NCBI RefSeq assembly: GCF_023516615.1
Contig: NZ_JAMGBF010000017.1
Span: forward strand, 1-64,000
Direction: 5' to 3'
DNA length: 64,000 bases
DNA from: Streptomyces panaciradicis
Lineage (GTDB): Bacteria > Actinomycetota > Actinomycetes > Streptomycetales > Streptomycetaceae
Shown: positions 39,206-48,508 of the stretch, piece after piece
Position numbering within the stretch: position 1 is the first letter of the stretch
Layout of the letters: the number at the start of each line of letters is the position of its first letter
Made by a program: the position numbers and the translations under genes
The notes under the pieces: model-generated
Databases searched by the model: none
The model's input: only the letters and a program-made list of their open reading frames with translations
Told to the model about the DNA's origin: nothing

Positions 39206-41881
39206 ATGAGCGAGCACCGTCGCAAACCGCCGCAGCCGCAGGGAGGCGGACGTGCCGCGGCCCGACGCGGCCAGTCCGGCTCGTCCTCCGGCCGCCGCGC
39301 GGCACCGCGAGGCGCCACCGGGTCCCCGGCCGATTACGGGCTGGGACAGCAGCCGGCCGAGGAGGAGCGGTCGTACAGCGGCCGCGCCGATGCCCGGCGT
39401 GCGGCACAGAGAAGTACGGGCAATCGCCGCAGGGCGCCCGAGCCCGCCCGCGGAGGTCGACGCGGTGCGCCGCCCGGCGGGCCGGGGGGCCCTGGCCGGG
39501 GCAGGGGCCGCGCGGCCCCTCCCGGCAAGAAGCGGATCATCGACTATCCGCGCGCGGGCAAGTACGGGGCGGCGCGGTGGATGCCGTCCTGGAAGCTTGT
39601 GGCCGGCCTGTTCATCGGCTTCATCGGCAGCCTGGTCGCCGTCGCCGGCGTCGGCTACGCGCTCGTGAGCATTCCCGACCCGGCCAAGACCGCGACCGCG
39701 CAGAACAACGTCTTCTACTGGTCCGACAAGAGCGAGATGGTCGCCACCGGTGGTGAGACCAACCGGCAGATCGTCAACATCTCCCAGATCCCGAAGGCGA
39801 TGCAGCACGCCGTCGTCTCCCAGGAGAACAAGACCTTCTACACCGACAGCGGCGTCGATCCCAAGGGCATCGCCCGCGCCGTGTTCAACATGGCCCGGGG
39901 CGGCAACACGCAGGGTGGCTCGACCATCACCCAGCAGTACGTGAAGAACGCCCGCCTGGACGACCAGTCGCAGACGCTCACGCGGAAGTTCAAGGAGATC
40001 TTCATCTCCATAAAGGTGGGTGCCACGGTCTCCAAGGAGGAGATCATGGCCGGCTACCTCAACTCCGCGTACTACGGGCGCAACGCCTACGGCATCCAGG
40101 CGGCCGCTCGCGCCTACTTCAACAAGGACTCCGTCGACCTGAACCCCGGCGAGTGCGCCTTCCTGGCGGCGATGCTCAAGGGCGCCACGTACTACGACCC
40201 CGCGGGCGCGATCTCCATCGACCCAGCGGCCACGCCGGACGCCAACCGCAGGCGTGCTCTGGCGCAGATGCAGGACACCCTCGACAAGATGGTCGAGTAC
40301 CACTACCTGACCCCGACGGACCGGGCCAAGTACACCAAGCTCCCCGCGGTGAAGAACCCTCGGTCCAACACCCAGCTCAGCGGCCAGATCGGCTATCTCG
40401 TCGACCTCGCCAAGGCGTACCTGGTCAACAACAAGATCATCAGCGCCGACAAGCTGCAGCAGGGCGGCTACTCGATCTACACGACCTTCGACAAGAAGAA
40501 GGTCAACCAGCTCAAGGCCGCTGTCCAGAACGTCCAGAAGACCAACATCAAGCCCAAGCAACGCCCGAAGACGGACACCCACGTCCAGTTCGGCGGTGCC
40601 TCGGTGGATCCGGCGACCGGCGCCATCCGGGCCATCTACGGCGGTGAGGACGCGACCAAGCACTTCACGGACAACGCCGACTCGACCGGTGCCCAGGTCG
40701 GTTCGACCTTCAAGCCGTTCGTGCTCGCCGCGGCCATGAAGTGGGGTGTGCGCAACCCCGACGGCCCCGCGGAGCAGCCGCAGGACGAACGCACCCAGGT
40801 CTCGCCGAAGAGCCTCTACAGCGGCAAGAACAAGCTCAAGATCAAGGAGTACAACGGCGACTTCTGGAAGGACGACAAGGGCAAGGAGTGGCTCCAGACC
40901 AATGACGGCAACGAGTCGCTGGGCAATCCGCCGAACTACCAGATCGACCTCCGTCAGGCGATGCAGTTCTCCGTGAACTCCGCCTATGTCCAGCTGGGCA
41001 TGGACGTCGGCCTGGACAAGGTCAAGGAGTCCGCGATGGACGCGGGCATCCTGAAGGGCAGCCTCGCCGGCACCAACTTCCCCTCGTTCTCCATCGGTAT
41101 CTCCGACCCCAGCGCGATCCGCATGGCCGGCGCGTACGCCACCTTCGCGGCCAGCGGCGAGCAGCGCGACCCGTACTCGGTGCAGAAGGTCACGAGCAAG
41201 GACGGCGAGGTCTTCAACCACAAGGTCGTCACCGACCAGGCGTTCACGCCGCAGGTCGCCGACAACGTCACGGACGTCCTGAAGACCGTGGTCGACAAGG
41301 GAACCGGTACCAGCGCCCGGCTGACGGGTCGGCAGGTGGCCGGCAAGACCGGTACCACGGACGGCAACAAGTCCGCCTGGTTCGTGGGCTACACCCCGCA
41401 GCTGTCCACCGCGATCACCATGTTCCGGCTGGACGACAACGAGAAGAACAAGCAGCGTGAGTTCCTGGAGATGTACGGAACGGGAGGCCAGGAGAAGATC
41501 CACGGTGCCTCGTTCCCGGCCGAGATCTGGCACGACTACATGGAGCAGGCCCTGAAGGGCTCGCCGCCGAAGGACTTCCCGACGCCGGAGCCCATCGGTG
41601 AGATCGTCAACGACGTGCCCAGCCCGACGCCGAGCGTCACGCCGAGTCAGACCACGGCGAGCCCGACGCCGAGTCCGACCCCCAGCGAGACGCTGACCAG
41701 CCCGTCGCCCTCGCCGACGGAGTCCTGCAAGTTCAGCTGGCAGTGCAGCACCAACGGCGGCACGAACACCGGCGGGACGGACGGAGGTGTCACCTCGTCG
41801 CCGACGGCGACCGACACGACCGGGACCGGGAGTACGAGAGGAAACGGCAACGGGGGCCTCTTCGGAGGCACAGGCGGTTAG
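39206..41881 (+). CDS. Class A penicillin-binding protein (transglycosylase/transpeptidase)
   Basis: This 891-residue bifunctional enzyme polymerises and cross-links peptidoglycan. A basic cytoplasmic tail (1-125) precedes one membrane helix (LVAGLFIGFIGSLVAVAGVG). The GT51 domain has its catalytic glutamate at E207 in SQENKTFYTDSG, with GGSTITQQYVKN. The transpeptidase domain has S500-T-F-K503, SVNSAY and K714-T-G. The tail after 800 is rich in Pro, Ser, Thr and Gly with one CKFSWQC disulfide candidate. AGGAG precedes ATG 39206. The gene stands alone, followed by a parS pair. Confidence 0.95.
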   Translation: MSEHRRKPPQPQGGGRAAARRGQSGSSSGRRAAPRGATGSPADYGLGQQPAEEERSYSGRADARRAAQRSTGNRRRAPEPARGGRRGAPPGGPGGPGRGRGRAAPPGKKRIIDYPRAGKYGAARWMPSWKLVAGLFIGFIGSLVAVAGVGYALVSIPDPAKTATAQNNVFYWSDKSEMVATGGETNRQIVNISQIPKAMQHAVVSQENKTFYTDSGVDPKGIARAVFNMARGGNTQGGSTITQQYVKNARLDDQSQTLTRKFKEIFISIKVGATVSKEEIMAGYLNSAYYGRNAYGIQAAARAYFNKDSVDLNPGECAFLAAMLKGATYYDPAGAISIDPAATPDANRRRALAQMQDTLDKMVEYHYLTPTDRAKYTKLPAVKNPRSNTQLSGQIGYLVDLAKAYLVNNKIISADKLQQGGYSIYTTFDKKKVNQLKAAVQNVQKTNIKPKQRPKTDTHVQFGGASVDPATGAIRAIYGGEDATKHFTDNADSTGAQVGSTFKPFVLAAAMKWGVRNPDGPAEQPQDERTQVSPKSLYSGKNKLKIKEYNGDFWKDDKGKEWLQTNDGNESLGNPPNYQIDLRQAMQFSVNSAYVQLGMDVGLDKVKESAMDAGILKGSLAGTNFPSFSIGISDPSAIRMAGAYATFAASGEQRDPYSVQKVTSKDGEVFNHKVVTDQAFTPQVADNVTDVLKTVVDKGTGTSARLTGRQVAGKTGTTDGNKSAWFVGYTPQLSTAITMFRLDDNEKNKQREFLEMYGTGGQEKIHGASFPAEIWHDYMEQALKGSPPKDFPTPEPIGEIVNDVPSPTPSVTPSQTTASPTPSPTPSETLTSPSPSPTESCKFSWQCSTNGGTNTGGTDGGVTSSPTATDTTGTGSTRGNGNGGLFGGTGG

Positions 41882-41904
41882 CCGCCAAAACGCCCAGCAC
41901 GGGT

Positions 41905-41918
41905 GTTTCACGTGAAAC
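41905..41918. promoter_or_regulatory. parS: parS site (perfect), first of a pair after the PBP gene
   Basis: GTTTCACGTGAAAC, within an 18-base palindrome (41903-41920), 24 bases after the PBP stop. Confidence 0.93.
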
Positions 41919-41928
41919 ACGCATATGT

Positions 41929-41942
41929 GTTTCACGTGAAAC
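41929..41942. promoter_or_regulatory. parS: parS site (perfect), second of the pair
   Basis: A second GTTTCACGTGAAAC starts 24 bases after the start of the first, between the tandem PBP and GT87 genes. Confidence 0.93.
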
Positions 41943-42014
41943 AGGGGCCGCCGCACCTGAGAGGGTGAGGCGGCCCTCGGCGTATTCCCAGACATGTACG
42001 GCAGGATGTGCGAC

Positions 42015-43523
42015 ATGCCCAGCGCAGAATCGACGCAAGCGAGCGTGCACGAGCAGGACACGGTGCGTCCGACTCGGGAGGACCCGATCGCCCGGTCCGG
42101 CAGTGAGCTGATCGGCGGCCCTCTCGGCCGGCGGGCCCTGCTCGGGATGTCCTGGTGGACCCCCGTCCGGGTCGTCGCGCTCGTCGCGATCGGCATGTTC
42201 GCCCTCGGAATGATCCAGAAGGCGCCCTGCTACAACAGTGCCTGGTTCTTCGGCGCCAGCTCGCAGTACACGAAGGCCTGCTACTCCGACATCCCGCACC
42301 TCTATCAGGGACGCGGCTTCGCCGACGGGCTCGTGCCGTACTTCGACAAGCTCTCCGGCGACATGCCGTACCTCGAATACCCGGTGCTGACCGGCGTGTT
42401 CATGGAGGTCGCCGCATGGCTCACACCGGGCAGCGGCAGCATCCAGGACCAGGAGCAGTGGTACTGGATGGTCAACGCCGGGATGCTGATGGTCTGCGCG
42501 GCGGTCATCGCGGTCTGCGTGGCCCGGACGCAGGCCCGCCGGCCCTGGGACGGTCTGCTGGTCGCCCTGGCGCCCGCCTTCGTGCTGACCGCCACCATCA
42601 ACTGGGACCTGCTGGCGGTCGCTCTGACGGCCGCGGCGATGCTGATGTGGTCCCGGGGCCGCTCCCTGGCCTTCGGCGTCCTCTTGGGCCTTGCCACGGC
42701 CGCCAAGCTGTATCCCGTGTTCCTGCTGGGCCCACTGTTCTTGCTGTGCTGGCGGGCGGGCAAGTGGCGGGACTTCGGCAAGGCGCTGGGCGGCGCGGTC
42801 GTCTCCTGGCTCGTGGTGAACGGGCCGGTGATGTACTTCGCCTGGGACGGCTGGTGGCAGTTCTACAAGTTCAGCCACGACCGGGGCGTGGACTTCGGGT
42901 CCTTCTGGCTGATCCTGGCCCAGCACTCGACCGACCCGCTGTCCACCGACACGGTCAACAACATCGCCACCTCACTGGTGGTGCTCGGCTGCGTCGGTAT
43001 CGCGGTGCTCACCATGACGGCTCCCCGCCGGCCGCGCTTCGCCCAGCTCGCGTTCCTGATCGTCGCGGTGTTCATCGTCACCAACAAGGTCTACTCGCCG
43101 CAGTACGTCCTGTGGCTCGTCCCGCTGGCCGTCCTGGCCCGCCCCAAGTGGCGGGACTTCCTGATCTGGCAGGCGTGCGAGGTCGTGTACTACCTCGGGA
43201 TCTGGATGTACCTCGCGTACACGACCAGCGGGGACGCCCACAAGGGACTGCCCGAGGTCGGCTACCAATGGGCGATCGGCGTCCATCTGCTGGGGACGGT
43301 CTACCTGTGCGCCGTCGTCGTACGCGACATCCTCATGCCGGAGCGGGACGTCGTGCGCAGGGCGGGGGACGACGACCCCTCAGGGGGCGTGCTGGACGGC
43401 GCGGAGGACGTCTTCGTGGTCGGTGCCGGGGCCCATCCCCCGCGGCACGCGGCCCACTTCGAGGGGCCGCAGGTGGAGTGGGGCGGTCAGGGAACGGCGT
43501 CCCCGACGGACGGTTCGCTCTGA
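42015..43523 (+). CDS. GT87/DUF2029-type polytopic glycosyltransferase
   Basis: This 502-residue membrane protein has ten or more hydrophobic segments, and the acidic loop after the first helix (YSDIPHLYQGRGFADGLVPYFD through YLEYPVLTG) is typical of the GT87 (DUF2029) glycosyltransferases that use polyprenyl-phosphate sugars. The C-terminal 70 residues are soluble. Start choice lies between 42006 and 42015; neither has a strong ribosome site. In actinobacteria this family includes mannosyltransferases such as PimE, but the substrate here is unknown. Confidence 0.82.
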   Translation: MPSAESTQASVHEQDTVRPTREDPIARSGSELIGGPLGRRALLGMSWWTPVRVVALVAIGMFALGMIQKAPCYNSAWFFGASSQYTKACYSDIPHLYQGRGFADGLVPYFDKLSGDMPYLEYPVLTGVFMEVAAWLTPGSGSIQDQEQWYWMVNAGMLMVCAAVIAVCVARTQARRPWDGLLVALAPAFVLTATINWDLLAVALTAAAMLMWSRGRSLAFGVLLGLATAAKLYPVFLLGPLFLLCWRAGKWRDFGKALGGAVVSWLVVNGPVMYFAWDGWWQFYKFSHDRGVDFGSFWLILAQHSTDPLSTDTVNNIATSLVVLGCVGIAVLTMTAPRRPRFAQLAFLIVAVFIVTNKVYSPQYVLWLVPLAVLARPKWRDFLIWQACEVVYYLGIWMYLAYTTSGDAHKGLPEVGYQWAIGVHLLGTVYLCAVVVRDILMPERDVVRRAGDDDPSGGVLDGAEDVFVVGAGAHPPRHAAHFEGPQVEWGGQGTASPTDGSL

Positions 43524-43547
43524 GCGAACAGCCTCCGAAGGCCCAGG

Positions 43548-43586
43548 TGAAAGGCCGTACACGAAGTGCTCGTGTACGGCCTTTCA
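43548..43586. terminator. Bidirectional terminator between GT87 and racemase-like genes
   Basis: A 17-bp perfect stem (43548-43564 with 43570-43586) and five-base loop lie between two convergent stops. Confidence 0.9.
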
Positions 43587-43605
43587 GGTGCTCAGGAGTT
43601 CTTGC

Positions 43606-44637
43606 TCAGCGGTCGACGATCCGGTCGAACTGCGTGGTGGTGTGCCGCAGATGGGCCACCAGCTCCTCCCCGACCTTCGGCTCGGGCGCGTCCGACGGCA
43701 CGAACAGGATGGAGACCTGCATGTGCGGCGGCTCGGCGAACCAGCGCTGCTTGCCCGCCCAGACGAACGGAGAAAGGTTCCGGTTCACCGTGGCCAGGCC
43801 GGCCCTCGCGACGCCCTTGGCGCGCGGCATGACGCCGTGCAGCGCCTTCGGGGCCTCCAGGCCCACCCCGTGCGACGTACCGCCCGCCACGACCACCAGG
43901 AAGCCGTCGGAGGCCGCCTTCTGCTGGCGGTAGCCGAACCGGTCGCCCTTGGCGACACGCGTGACGTCCAGGACCGCCCCGCGGTACTCGGTCGCCTCGT
44001 GGTCCCCCAGCCACAGCCGGGTGCCGATCCGGGCGCGGAAACGGGTCTGCGGGAACTGCTGCTGCAGCCGGTGCAGTTCGTCGGCCTTGAGGTGGCTGAC
44101 GAACATCGTGTGCAACGGCAGCCGTGCCGCGCGCAGATGGTCCATCCAGCCGATGACCTCCTCGACGGCGTCCGAGCCGTCCGTGCGGTCCAGCGGCAGG
44201 TGGATGGCGAAGCCTTCGAGGCGCACGTTCTCTATGGCGGCGTGCAGCTGCGGGAGCTCCTGGGCGCTGATGCCGTGGCGCTTCATCGAGGACATCACCT
44301 CGATGACCACCCGGGCGCCCACGAGGCCGTACACGCCGTCGATGGACGACACCGAGCGGATGACCCGGTCCGGCAGCGGCACGGGCTCCTCGCCGCGCCG
44401 GTAGGGCGTCAGCACCAGCAGGTCCCCGCCGAAGAAGTCCTTGATGCGCGCGGCCTCGTACGTCGTGCCGACGGCGAGGACGTCCGAGCCCAGCCGCGTG
44501 GCCTCCTCCGCCAGCCGCTCGTGCCCGAAGCCGTAGCCGTTGCCCTTGCAGACCGGGACGAGACCCGGGAACTGCTCCTGCACCTGCTTGTGGTGCGCCC
44601 GCCAGCGCGCGGTGTCGACGTAGAGCGTGAGCGCCAT
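43606..44637 (-). CDS. PLP-binding alanine-racemase-like protein
   Basis: This 343-residue protein resembles the N-terminal barrel of alanine racemase: the lysine for PLP is in VCKGNGYGFG near residue 31, followed by EAARIKDFF and RIGTRLWLGD. The C-terminal part is shorter and does not show the usual Alr beta-domain tyrosine motif clearly. It lies directly after femX, whose product works on the peptidoglycan precursor, so an amino-acid racemase role for cell wall is possible. It may not be the principal alanine racemase. Confidence 0.8.
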   Translation of the reverse strand: MALTLYVDTARWRAHHKQVQEQFPGLVPVCKGNGYGFGHERLAEEATRLGSDVLAVGTTYEAARIKDFFGGDLLVLTPYRRGEEPVPLPDRVIRSVSSIDGVYGLVGARVVIEVMSSMKRHGISAQELPQLHAAIENVRLEGFAIHLPLDRTDGSDAVEEVIGWMDHLRAARLPLHTMFVSHLKADELHRLQQQFPQTRFRARIGTRLWLGDHEATEYRGAVLDVTRVAKGDRFGYRQQKAASDGFLVVVAGGTSHGVGLEAPKALHGVMPRAKGVARAGLATVNRNLSPFVWAGKQRWFAEPPHMQVSILFVPSDAPEPKVGEELVAHLRHTTTQFDRIVDR

Positions 44638-44732
44638 GGCCGGACCTGGAACCTTTCTGGTGGCTGCGGTGTCGCAGAGGTATGGGAGCTATTGAAGCGA
44701 AGGACGCGGCCTCAGCGGCGCGACACGGGGAT

Positions 44733-45854
44733 TCAGCGGCGTGACATGTAGATGTCGAGCGCCTTGTGGAGCAGCTTGTTGAGCGGGAAGTCCCACTCGC
44801 CGAGGTACTCGGCGGCCTGGCCGCCCGTGCCCACCTTGAACTGGATCAGGCCGAAGAGGTGGTCGGTCTCGTCCAGCGAGTCGGAGATGCCGCGCAGGTC
44901 GTAGACCGTGGCGCCGAGCGCGTAGGCGTCGCGCAGCATCCGCCACTGCATGGCGTTGGAGGGGCGGACCTCGCGGCCGATGTTGTCGGAGGCGCCGTAG
45001 GAGTACCAGACGTGCCCGCCGACGATCAGCATGGTGGCCGCCGAAAGGTTCACGCCGTTGTGCCGGGCGAAGTACAGCCGCATGCGGTTGGGGTCCTCGC
45101 TGTTGAGGGCCGTCCACATGCGCTGGAAGTACGACAGCGGGCGCGGCCGGAAGTGGTCGCGCACGGCCGTGATCTCGTACAGCCGCTGCCACTCCTCGAG
45201 GTCCTGGTAGCCACCCTGGACGACCTCGACACCGGCCTTCTCGGCCTTCTTGATGTTGCGGCGCCAGAGCTGGTTGAAGTTCTTGTGGACCTCTTCCAGG
45301 GAGCGGTTGGCCAGCGGCACCTGGAAGACGTAGCGGGGCTGGACGTCACCGAAGCCGGCGCCGCCGTCCTCGCCCTGCTGCCAGCCCATGCGGCGCAGCT
45401 TGTCGGCCACCTCGAAGGCGCGCGGCTCGATGAAGTCGGCCTCGATGTCCCGCAGCCGCTTCACGTCCGGGTTCTGGATGCCCTGCTTGATGGAGTTGGC
45501 GTCCCAGCGGCGGATGATCACCGGCGGGCCCATCTTCACCGAGAAGGCGCCCTGGTGCTTGAGGTGGGCGAGCATCGGTTCTAGCCACTCGGTCAGGTTC
45601 GGCGCGAACCAGTTGATGACCGGGCCCTCGGGCAGATAGGCGAGGTAGCGCTTGATCTTCGGCAGCTGGCGGTAGAGGACGAGACCCGCGCCGACCATCT
45701 CACCGGTCCGCTCGTCGAACCACCCCAGGCTCTCGGACCGCCACTCGGCCTTGACGTCGGCCCAGGCCGGGACCTGCATGTGGCTCGCCGACGGCAGGCT
45801 CTGGATGTACGCCAGATGCTGCTCGCGGCTGATCGTCCTCAGGGTCAGGCTCAT
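44733..45854 (-). CDS. femX: FemX-type lipid II glycyltransferase
   Basis: This 373-residue Fem-family aminoacyltransferase should add the first glycine of the interpeptide bridge to lipid II from glycyl-tRNA. It shows two GNAT-like subdomains: LAYLPEGPVINW and SVKMGPPVIIRRWD in the first, then LWRRNIKKAEKAGVEV, LYFARHNGVNLSAATM and VYDLRGISDSLD ... GLIQFKVGTGG in the second. GAGGAG precedes ATG 45854. It is followed by the racemase-like gene. S. coelicolor has the same order. Confidence 0.92.
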   Translation of the reverse strand: MSLTLRTISREQHLAYIQSLPSASHMQVPAWADVKAEWRSESLGWFDERTGEMVGAGLVLYRQLPKIKRYLAYLPEGPVINWFAPNLTEWLEPMLAHLKHQGAFSVKMGPPVIIRRWDANSIKQGIQNPDVKRLRDIEADFIEPRAFEVADKLRRMGWQQGEDGGAGFGDVQPRYVFQVPLANRSLEEVHKNFNQLWRRNIKKAEKAGVEVVQGGYQDLEEWQRLYEITAVRDHFRPRPLSYFQRMWTALNSEDPNRMRLYFARHNGVNLSAATMLIVGGHVWYSYGASDNIGREVRPSNAMQWRMLRDAYALGATVYDLRGISDSLDETDHLFGLIQFKVGTGGQAAEYLGEWDFPLNKLLHKALDIYMSRR

Positions 45855-45961
45855 GTCGGGGCGCTCCTCGGGCTGGTGTGTCCCCATGGGTACAGGGGCT
45901 CCGGCTCTGGGGCCGAAGCCTACTGCGCCTTGCGCGCGCCCCGGCTGGGCGTACGGAACCC

Positions 45962-45990
45962 ACGCCCCGGCTCATGGGCCGCCGGGGCGT
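45962..45990 (-). terminator. Terminator of the small membrane protein gene
   Basis: A 10-bp perfect stem (45962-45971 with 45981-45990) and nine-base loop lie about 45 bases after the stop of the minus-strand membrane protein gene. Confidence 0.7.
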
Positions 45991-46034
45991 TCCGTCGTGC
46001 TTTGTGTCGAGTTGCGGGGACGGTGTCCCAGGCG

Positions 46035-46352
46035 TCAGCCGCCGATGATCCCGCCGAAGAGGCCGCCGTGCGCCATGCCGAGGAAGAAGCCGACTCCGGA
46101 GGCACCGAGACCCAGGATGAGTCCGAAGCGCTCGCGTGTCGTCTCCGAGATCCACTGGCCGTACGCACCGGTGAGGATGCCCACCAGGCCGGCCCAGGAG
46201 GCCAGCAGGTGCAGATGATCGAAGAAGCCCGTCACGAACGCCGTCACACCGAGCACCAGGGTGACCGCCAGCAGCGTGTCCTGGATGGGGTGGGACTTTC
46301 CGTCCGTGGCGAAGAGGCCTCCGGCGGTGTTGGGTCGCAATGCCTGTGCCAT
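46035..46352 (-). CDS. Small integral membrane protein of unknown function
   Basis: This 105-residue protein has three hydrophobic segments (about 24-44, 46-64, 74-104) and a Gly-rich C-terminus (GMAHGGLFGGIIGG). ATG 46352 is preceded by AGGAGG; the frame continues upstream without a better start. It lies between femX and the divergent rpsF operon and is conserved there in Streptomyces, but I know of no function. Confidence 0.8.
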   Translation of the reverse strand: MAQALRPNTAGGLFATDGKSHPIQDTLLAVTLVLGVTAFVTGFFDHLHLLASWAGLVGILTGAYGQWISETTRERFGLILGLGASGVGFFLGMAHGGLFGGIIGG

Positions 46353-46390
46353 GGGGCACCTCCTGCGAAAGGCGGCGCATCGTAGCGCCA

Positions 46391-46407
46391 TACACACCCG
46401 ATGTGTA
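46391..46407. promoter_or_regulatory. Inverted repeat between the membrane protein and rpsF
   Basis: TACACA, five bases, TGTGTA forms an inverted repeat 38 bases before the start of the minus-strand membrane protein gene. It could be an operator; no regulator is suggested by the sequence. Confidence 0.35.
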
Positions 46408-46616
46408 CAGACTGACGGTCCCCCGGGCCGGATTTCAACCGGAAGCCGGTGTACGGGTAGTCTGTACCGTCTGCATTGGTGTCTGCCCAGGCCCGATCGG
46501 GTAAACCGCGAGGTCACCCCCGATTGTCAGTGGCGGCCGATACCGTTGCGTACGCATCACGACCCTCCTGCCACGGAACGACCGTGGCCGCTGAGTCCAA
46601 AGGAGGTGGGTTCCAC

Positions 46617-46907
46617 ATGCGTCACTACGAGGTGATGGTCATCCTCGACCCCGATCTGGAGGAGCGCGCTGTCGCCCCCCTGATCGAGAACTTCCTCTCC
46701 GTCGTCCGTGAGGGCAACGGCAAGGTCGAGAAGGTCGACACCTGGGGCCGTCGTCGTCTCTCGTACGAGATCAAGAAGAAGCCCGAGGGCATCTACTCGG
46801 TCATCGACCTGCAGGCCGAGCCTGCGGTCGTCAAGGAGCTCGACCGCCAGATGAACCTGAACGAGTCGGTCCTCCGGACCAAGGTCCTCCGCCCCGAGAC
46901 CCACTGA
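46617..46907 (+). CDS. rpsF: Ribosomal protein S6
   Basis: This 96-residue small-subunit protein matches S6 along its length ([19 protein letters not shown], then [23 protein letters not shown]). AAAGGAGG precedes the ATG. It leads the conserved rpsF-ssb-rpsR-rplI operon. TAGTCT (46458-46463) upstream is a possible -10. Confidence 0.98.
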   Translation: MRHYEVMVILDPDLEERAVAPLIENFLSVVREGNGKVEKVDTWGRRRLSYEIKKKPEGIYSVIDLQAEPAVVKELDRQMNLNESVLRTKVLRPETH

Positions 46908-46982
46908 GCTTCCGCTCAGCCGATCTCGGGATTCGAGTAGCAGCACAAGCAGCCAGCAGCAAACCCGCCGAGAGGTTCCCCC

Positions 46983-47570
46983 ATGGCAGGCGAGACCGTC
47001 ATCACGGTCGTCGGCAATCTTGTCGATGACCCCGAGCTGCGCTTCACCCCTTCCGGTGCGGCGGTCGCGAAGTTCCGTGTCGCGTCCACCCCCCGCACCT
47101 TCGACCGTCAGACGAACGAGTGGAAGGACGGCGAGAGCCTCTTTCTGACCTGCTCGGTCTGGCGTCAGGCGGCGGAGAACGTCGCCGAATCGCTCCAGCG
47201 AGGCATGCGCGTCATCGTGCAGGGCCGGCTGAAGCAGCGGTCCTACGAGGACCGTGAGGGTGTCAAGCGCACGGTCTACGAACTGGACGTCGAGGAAGTC
47301 GGCGCCAGCCTGCGCAACGCCACGGCCAAGGTCACCAAGACCGCCGGCCGCGGTGGGCAGGGCCAGGGTGGTTACGGCGGCGGTGGCGGCCAGGGTGGCG
47401 GCAGCTGGGGCGGTGGCTCCGGTGGCGGCCAGCAGGGCGGCGGCGGTGCTCCCGCCGACGACCCGTGGGCGACCGGCGCTCCCGCCGGTGGCCAGCAGGG
47501 CGGCGGCGGTGGCTGGGGTGGAAACTCCGGCGGCGGTGGCGGCGGCTACTCGGACGAGCCCCCCTTCTAG
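46983..47570 (+). CDS. ssb: Single-stranded DNA-binding protein
   Basis: This 195-residue SSB has the OB fold ([21 protein letters not shown] through [22 protein letters not shown]) and a long Gly/Gln-rich linker with repeated GGGGQ units. It ends in the acidic tip DEPPF, which recruits replication partners. The DEPPF ending is a close variant of the usual DDDIPF and marks it as the essential replication SSB. It is in the rpsF operon. Confidence 0.97.
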   Translation: MAGETVITVVGNLVDDPELRFTPSGAAVAKFRVASTPRTFDRQTNEWKDGESLFLTCSVWRQAAENVAESLQRGMRVIVQGRLKQRSYEDREGVKRTVYELDVEEVGASLRNATAKVTKTAGRGGQGQGGYGGGGGQGGGSWGGGSGGGQQGGGGAPADDPWATGAPAGGQQGGGGGWGGNSGGGGGGYSDEPPF

Positions 47571-47651
47571 ACCTTCGGGTCCGGATCTCCGGACCTGGCG
47601 GGTCGAGGGCGGGTCGTTACCCAAACTTCTTGATCACACAGGAGATACACC

Positions 47652-47888
47652 ATGGCGAAGCCGCCTGTGCGCAAGCCGAAGAAGAAGGTCTGCGCTTTCT
47701 GCAAGGACAAGGTCACGTACGTGGACTACAAGGACACGAACATGCTGCGGAAGTTCATTTCCGACCGCGGCAAGATCCGTGCCCGCCGCGTGACCGGCAA
47801 CTGCACGCAGCACCAGCGTGACGTCGCCACGGCCGTCAAGAACAGCCGTGAGATGGCGCTGCTGCCCTACACGTCCACCGCGCGCTAA
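47652..47888 (+). CDS. rpsR: Ribosomal protein S18, zinc-binding (C+) form
   Basis: This 78-residue small-subunit protein keeps the metal-binding residues C14, C17, C51 and H54, so it is the zinc-containing C+ paralogue. Streptomyces usually carries a second, zinc-free S18 elsewhere, induced when zinc is scarce. AGGAG precedes the ATG. Confidence 0.96.
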   Translation: MAKPPVRKPKKKVCAFCKDKVTYVDYKDTNMLRKFISDRGKIRARRVTGNCTQHQRDVATAVKNSREMALLPYTSTAR

Positions 47889-47906
47889 GGAAAGGGTGAC
47901 CTACAC

Positions 47907-48353
47907 ATGAAGATCATCCTGACCCACGAGGTCTCCGGCCTCGGTGCCGCGGGCGATGTCGTCGACGTCAAGGACGGCTACGCTCGCAACTACCTGATCC
48001 CGCGGAAGTTCGCGATCCGCTGGACCAAGGGTGGCGAGAAGGACGTCGAGCAGATCCGTCGTGCTCGCAAGATCCACGAGATCCAGACCATCGAGCAGGC
48101 CAACCAGGTCAAGGGTCAGCTCGAGGCCGTCAAGGTCCGTCTGGCCGTCCGCTCCGGCGACGCCGGTCGTCTCTTCGGTTCCGTCACCCCGGCCGACATC
48201 GCTTCCGCGATCAAGGCTTCCGGTGGCCCCGAGGTCGACAAGCGCCGCATCGAGCTGACCTCTCCCATCAAGACCCTGGGCGCCCACGAGACGTCCGTGC
48301 GTCTGCACCCCGAGGTTGCCGCCAAGGTCAACATCGAGGTCGTCGCGGCCTGA
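47907..48353 (+). CDS. rplI: Ribosomal protein L9
   Basis: This 148-residue protein has the L9 N-terminal domain ([32 protein letters not shown]), a long connecting helix and the C-terminal RNA-binding domain. It ends the rpsF operon and is followed by a strong terminator. Confidence 0.98.
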   Translation: MKIILTHEVSGLGAAGDVVDVKDGYARNYLIPRKFAIRWTKGGEKDVEQIRRARKIHEIQTIEQANQVKGQLEAVKVRLAVRSGDAGRLFGSVTPADIASAIKASGGPEVDKRRIELTSPIKTLGAHETSVRLHPEVAAKVNIEVVAA

Positions 48354-48406
48354 CGCCGTGCTCGGCTCGAGCAGCTTCGGCTGACGAGCCTTCGGCTGAC
48401 AAGCTG

Positions 48407-48441
48407 AGAAGGGGCCGTACCTGTGAGGTACGGCCCCTTCT
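48407..48441 (+). terminator. Terminator of the rpsF-rplI operon
   Basis: A 16-bp perfect stem (48407-48422 with 48426-48441) and three-base loop lie 53 bases after the rplI stop, before a parS pair. Confidence 0.9.
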
Positions 48442-48454
48442 GCATGCTCGTGAT

Positions 48455-48468
48455 GTTTCACGTGAAAC
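48455..48468. promoter_or_regulatory. parS: parS site (perfect), first of a pair after rplI
   Basis: GTTTCACGTGAAAC in the convergent gap between rplI and the MATE gene. Confidence 0.93.
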
Positions 48469-48492
48469 GGTCAGTCCGGCCGACCCTGCGAT

Positions 48493-48506
48493 GTTTCACG
48501 TGAAAC
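48493..48506. promoter_or_regulatory. parS: parS site (perfect), second of the pair, at the MATE stop
   Basis: GTTTCACGTGAAAC ends two bases before the stop codon of the minus-strand MATE gene; its start is 38 bases from that of the first copy. Confidence 0.93.
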
Positions 48507-48508
48507 CG

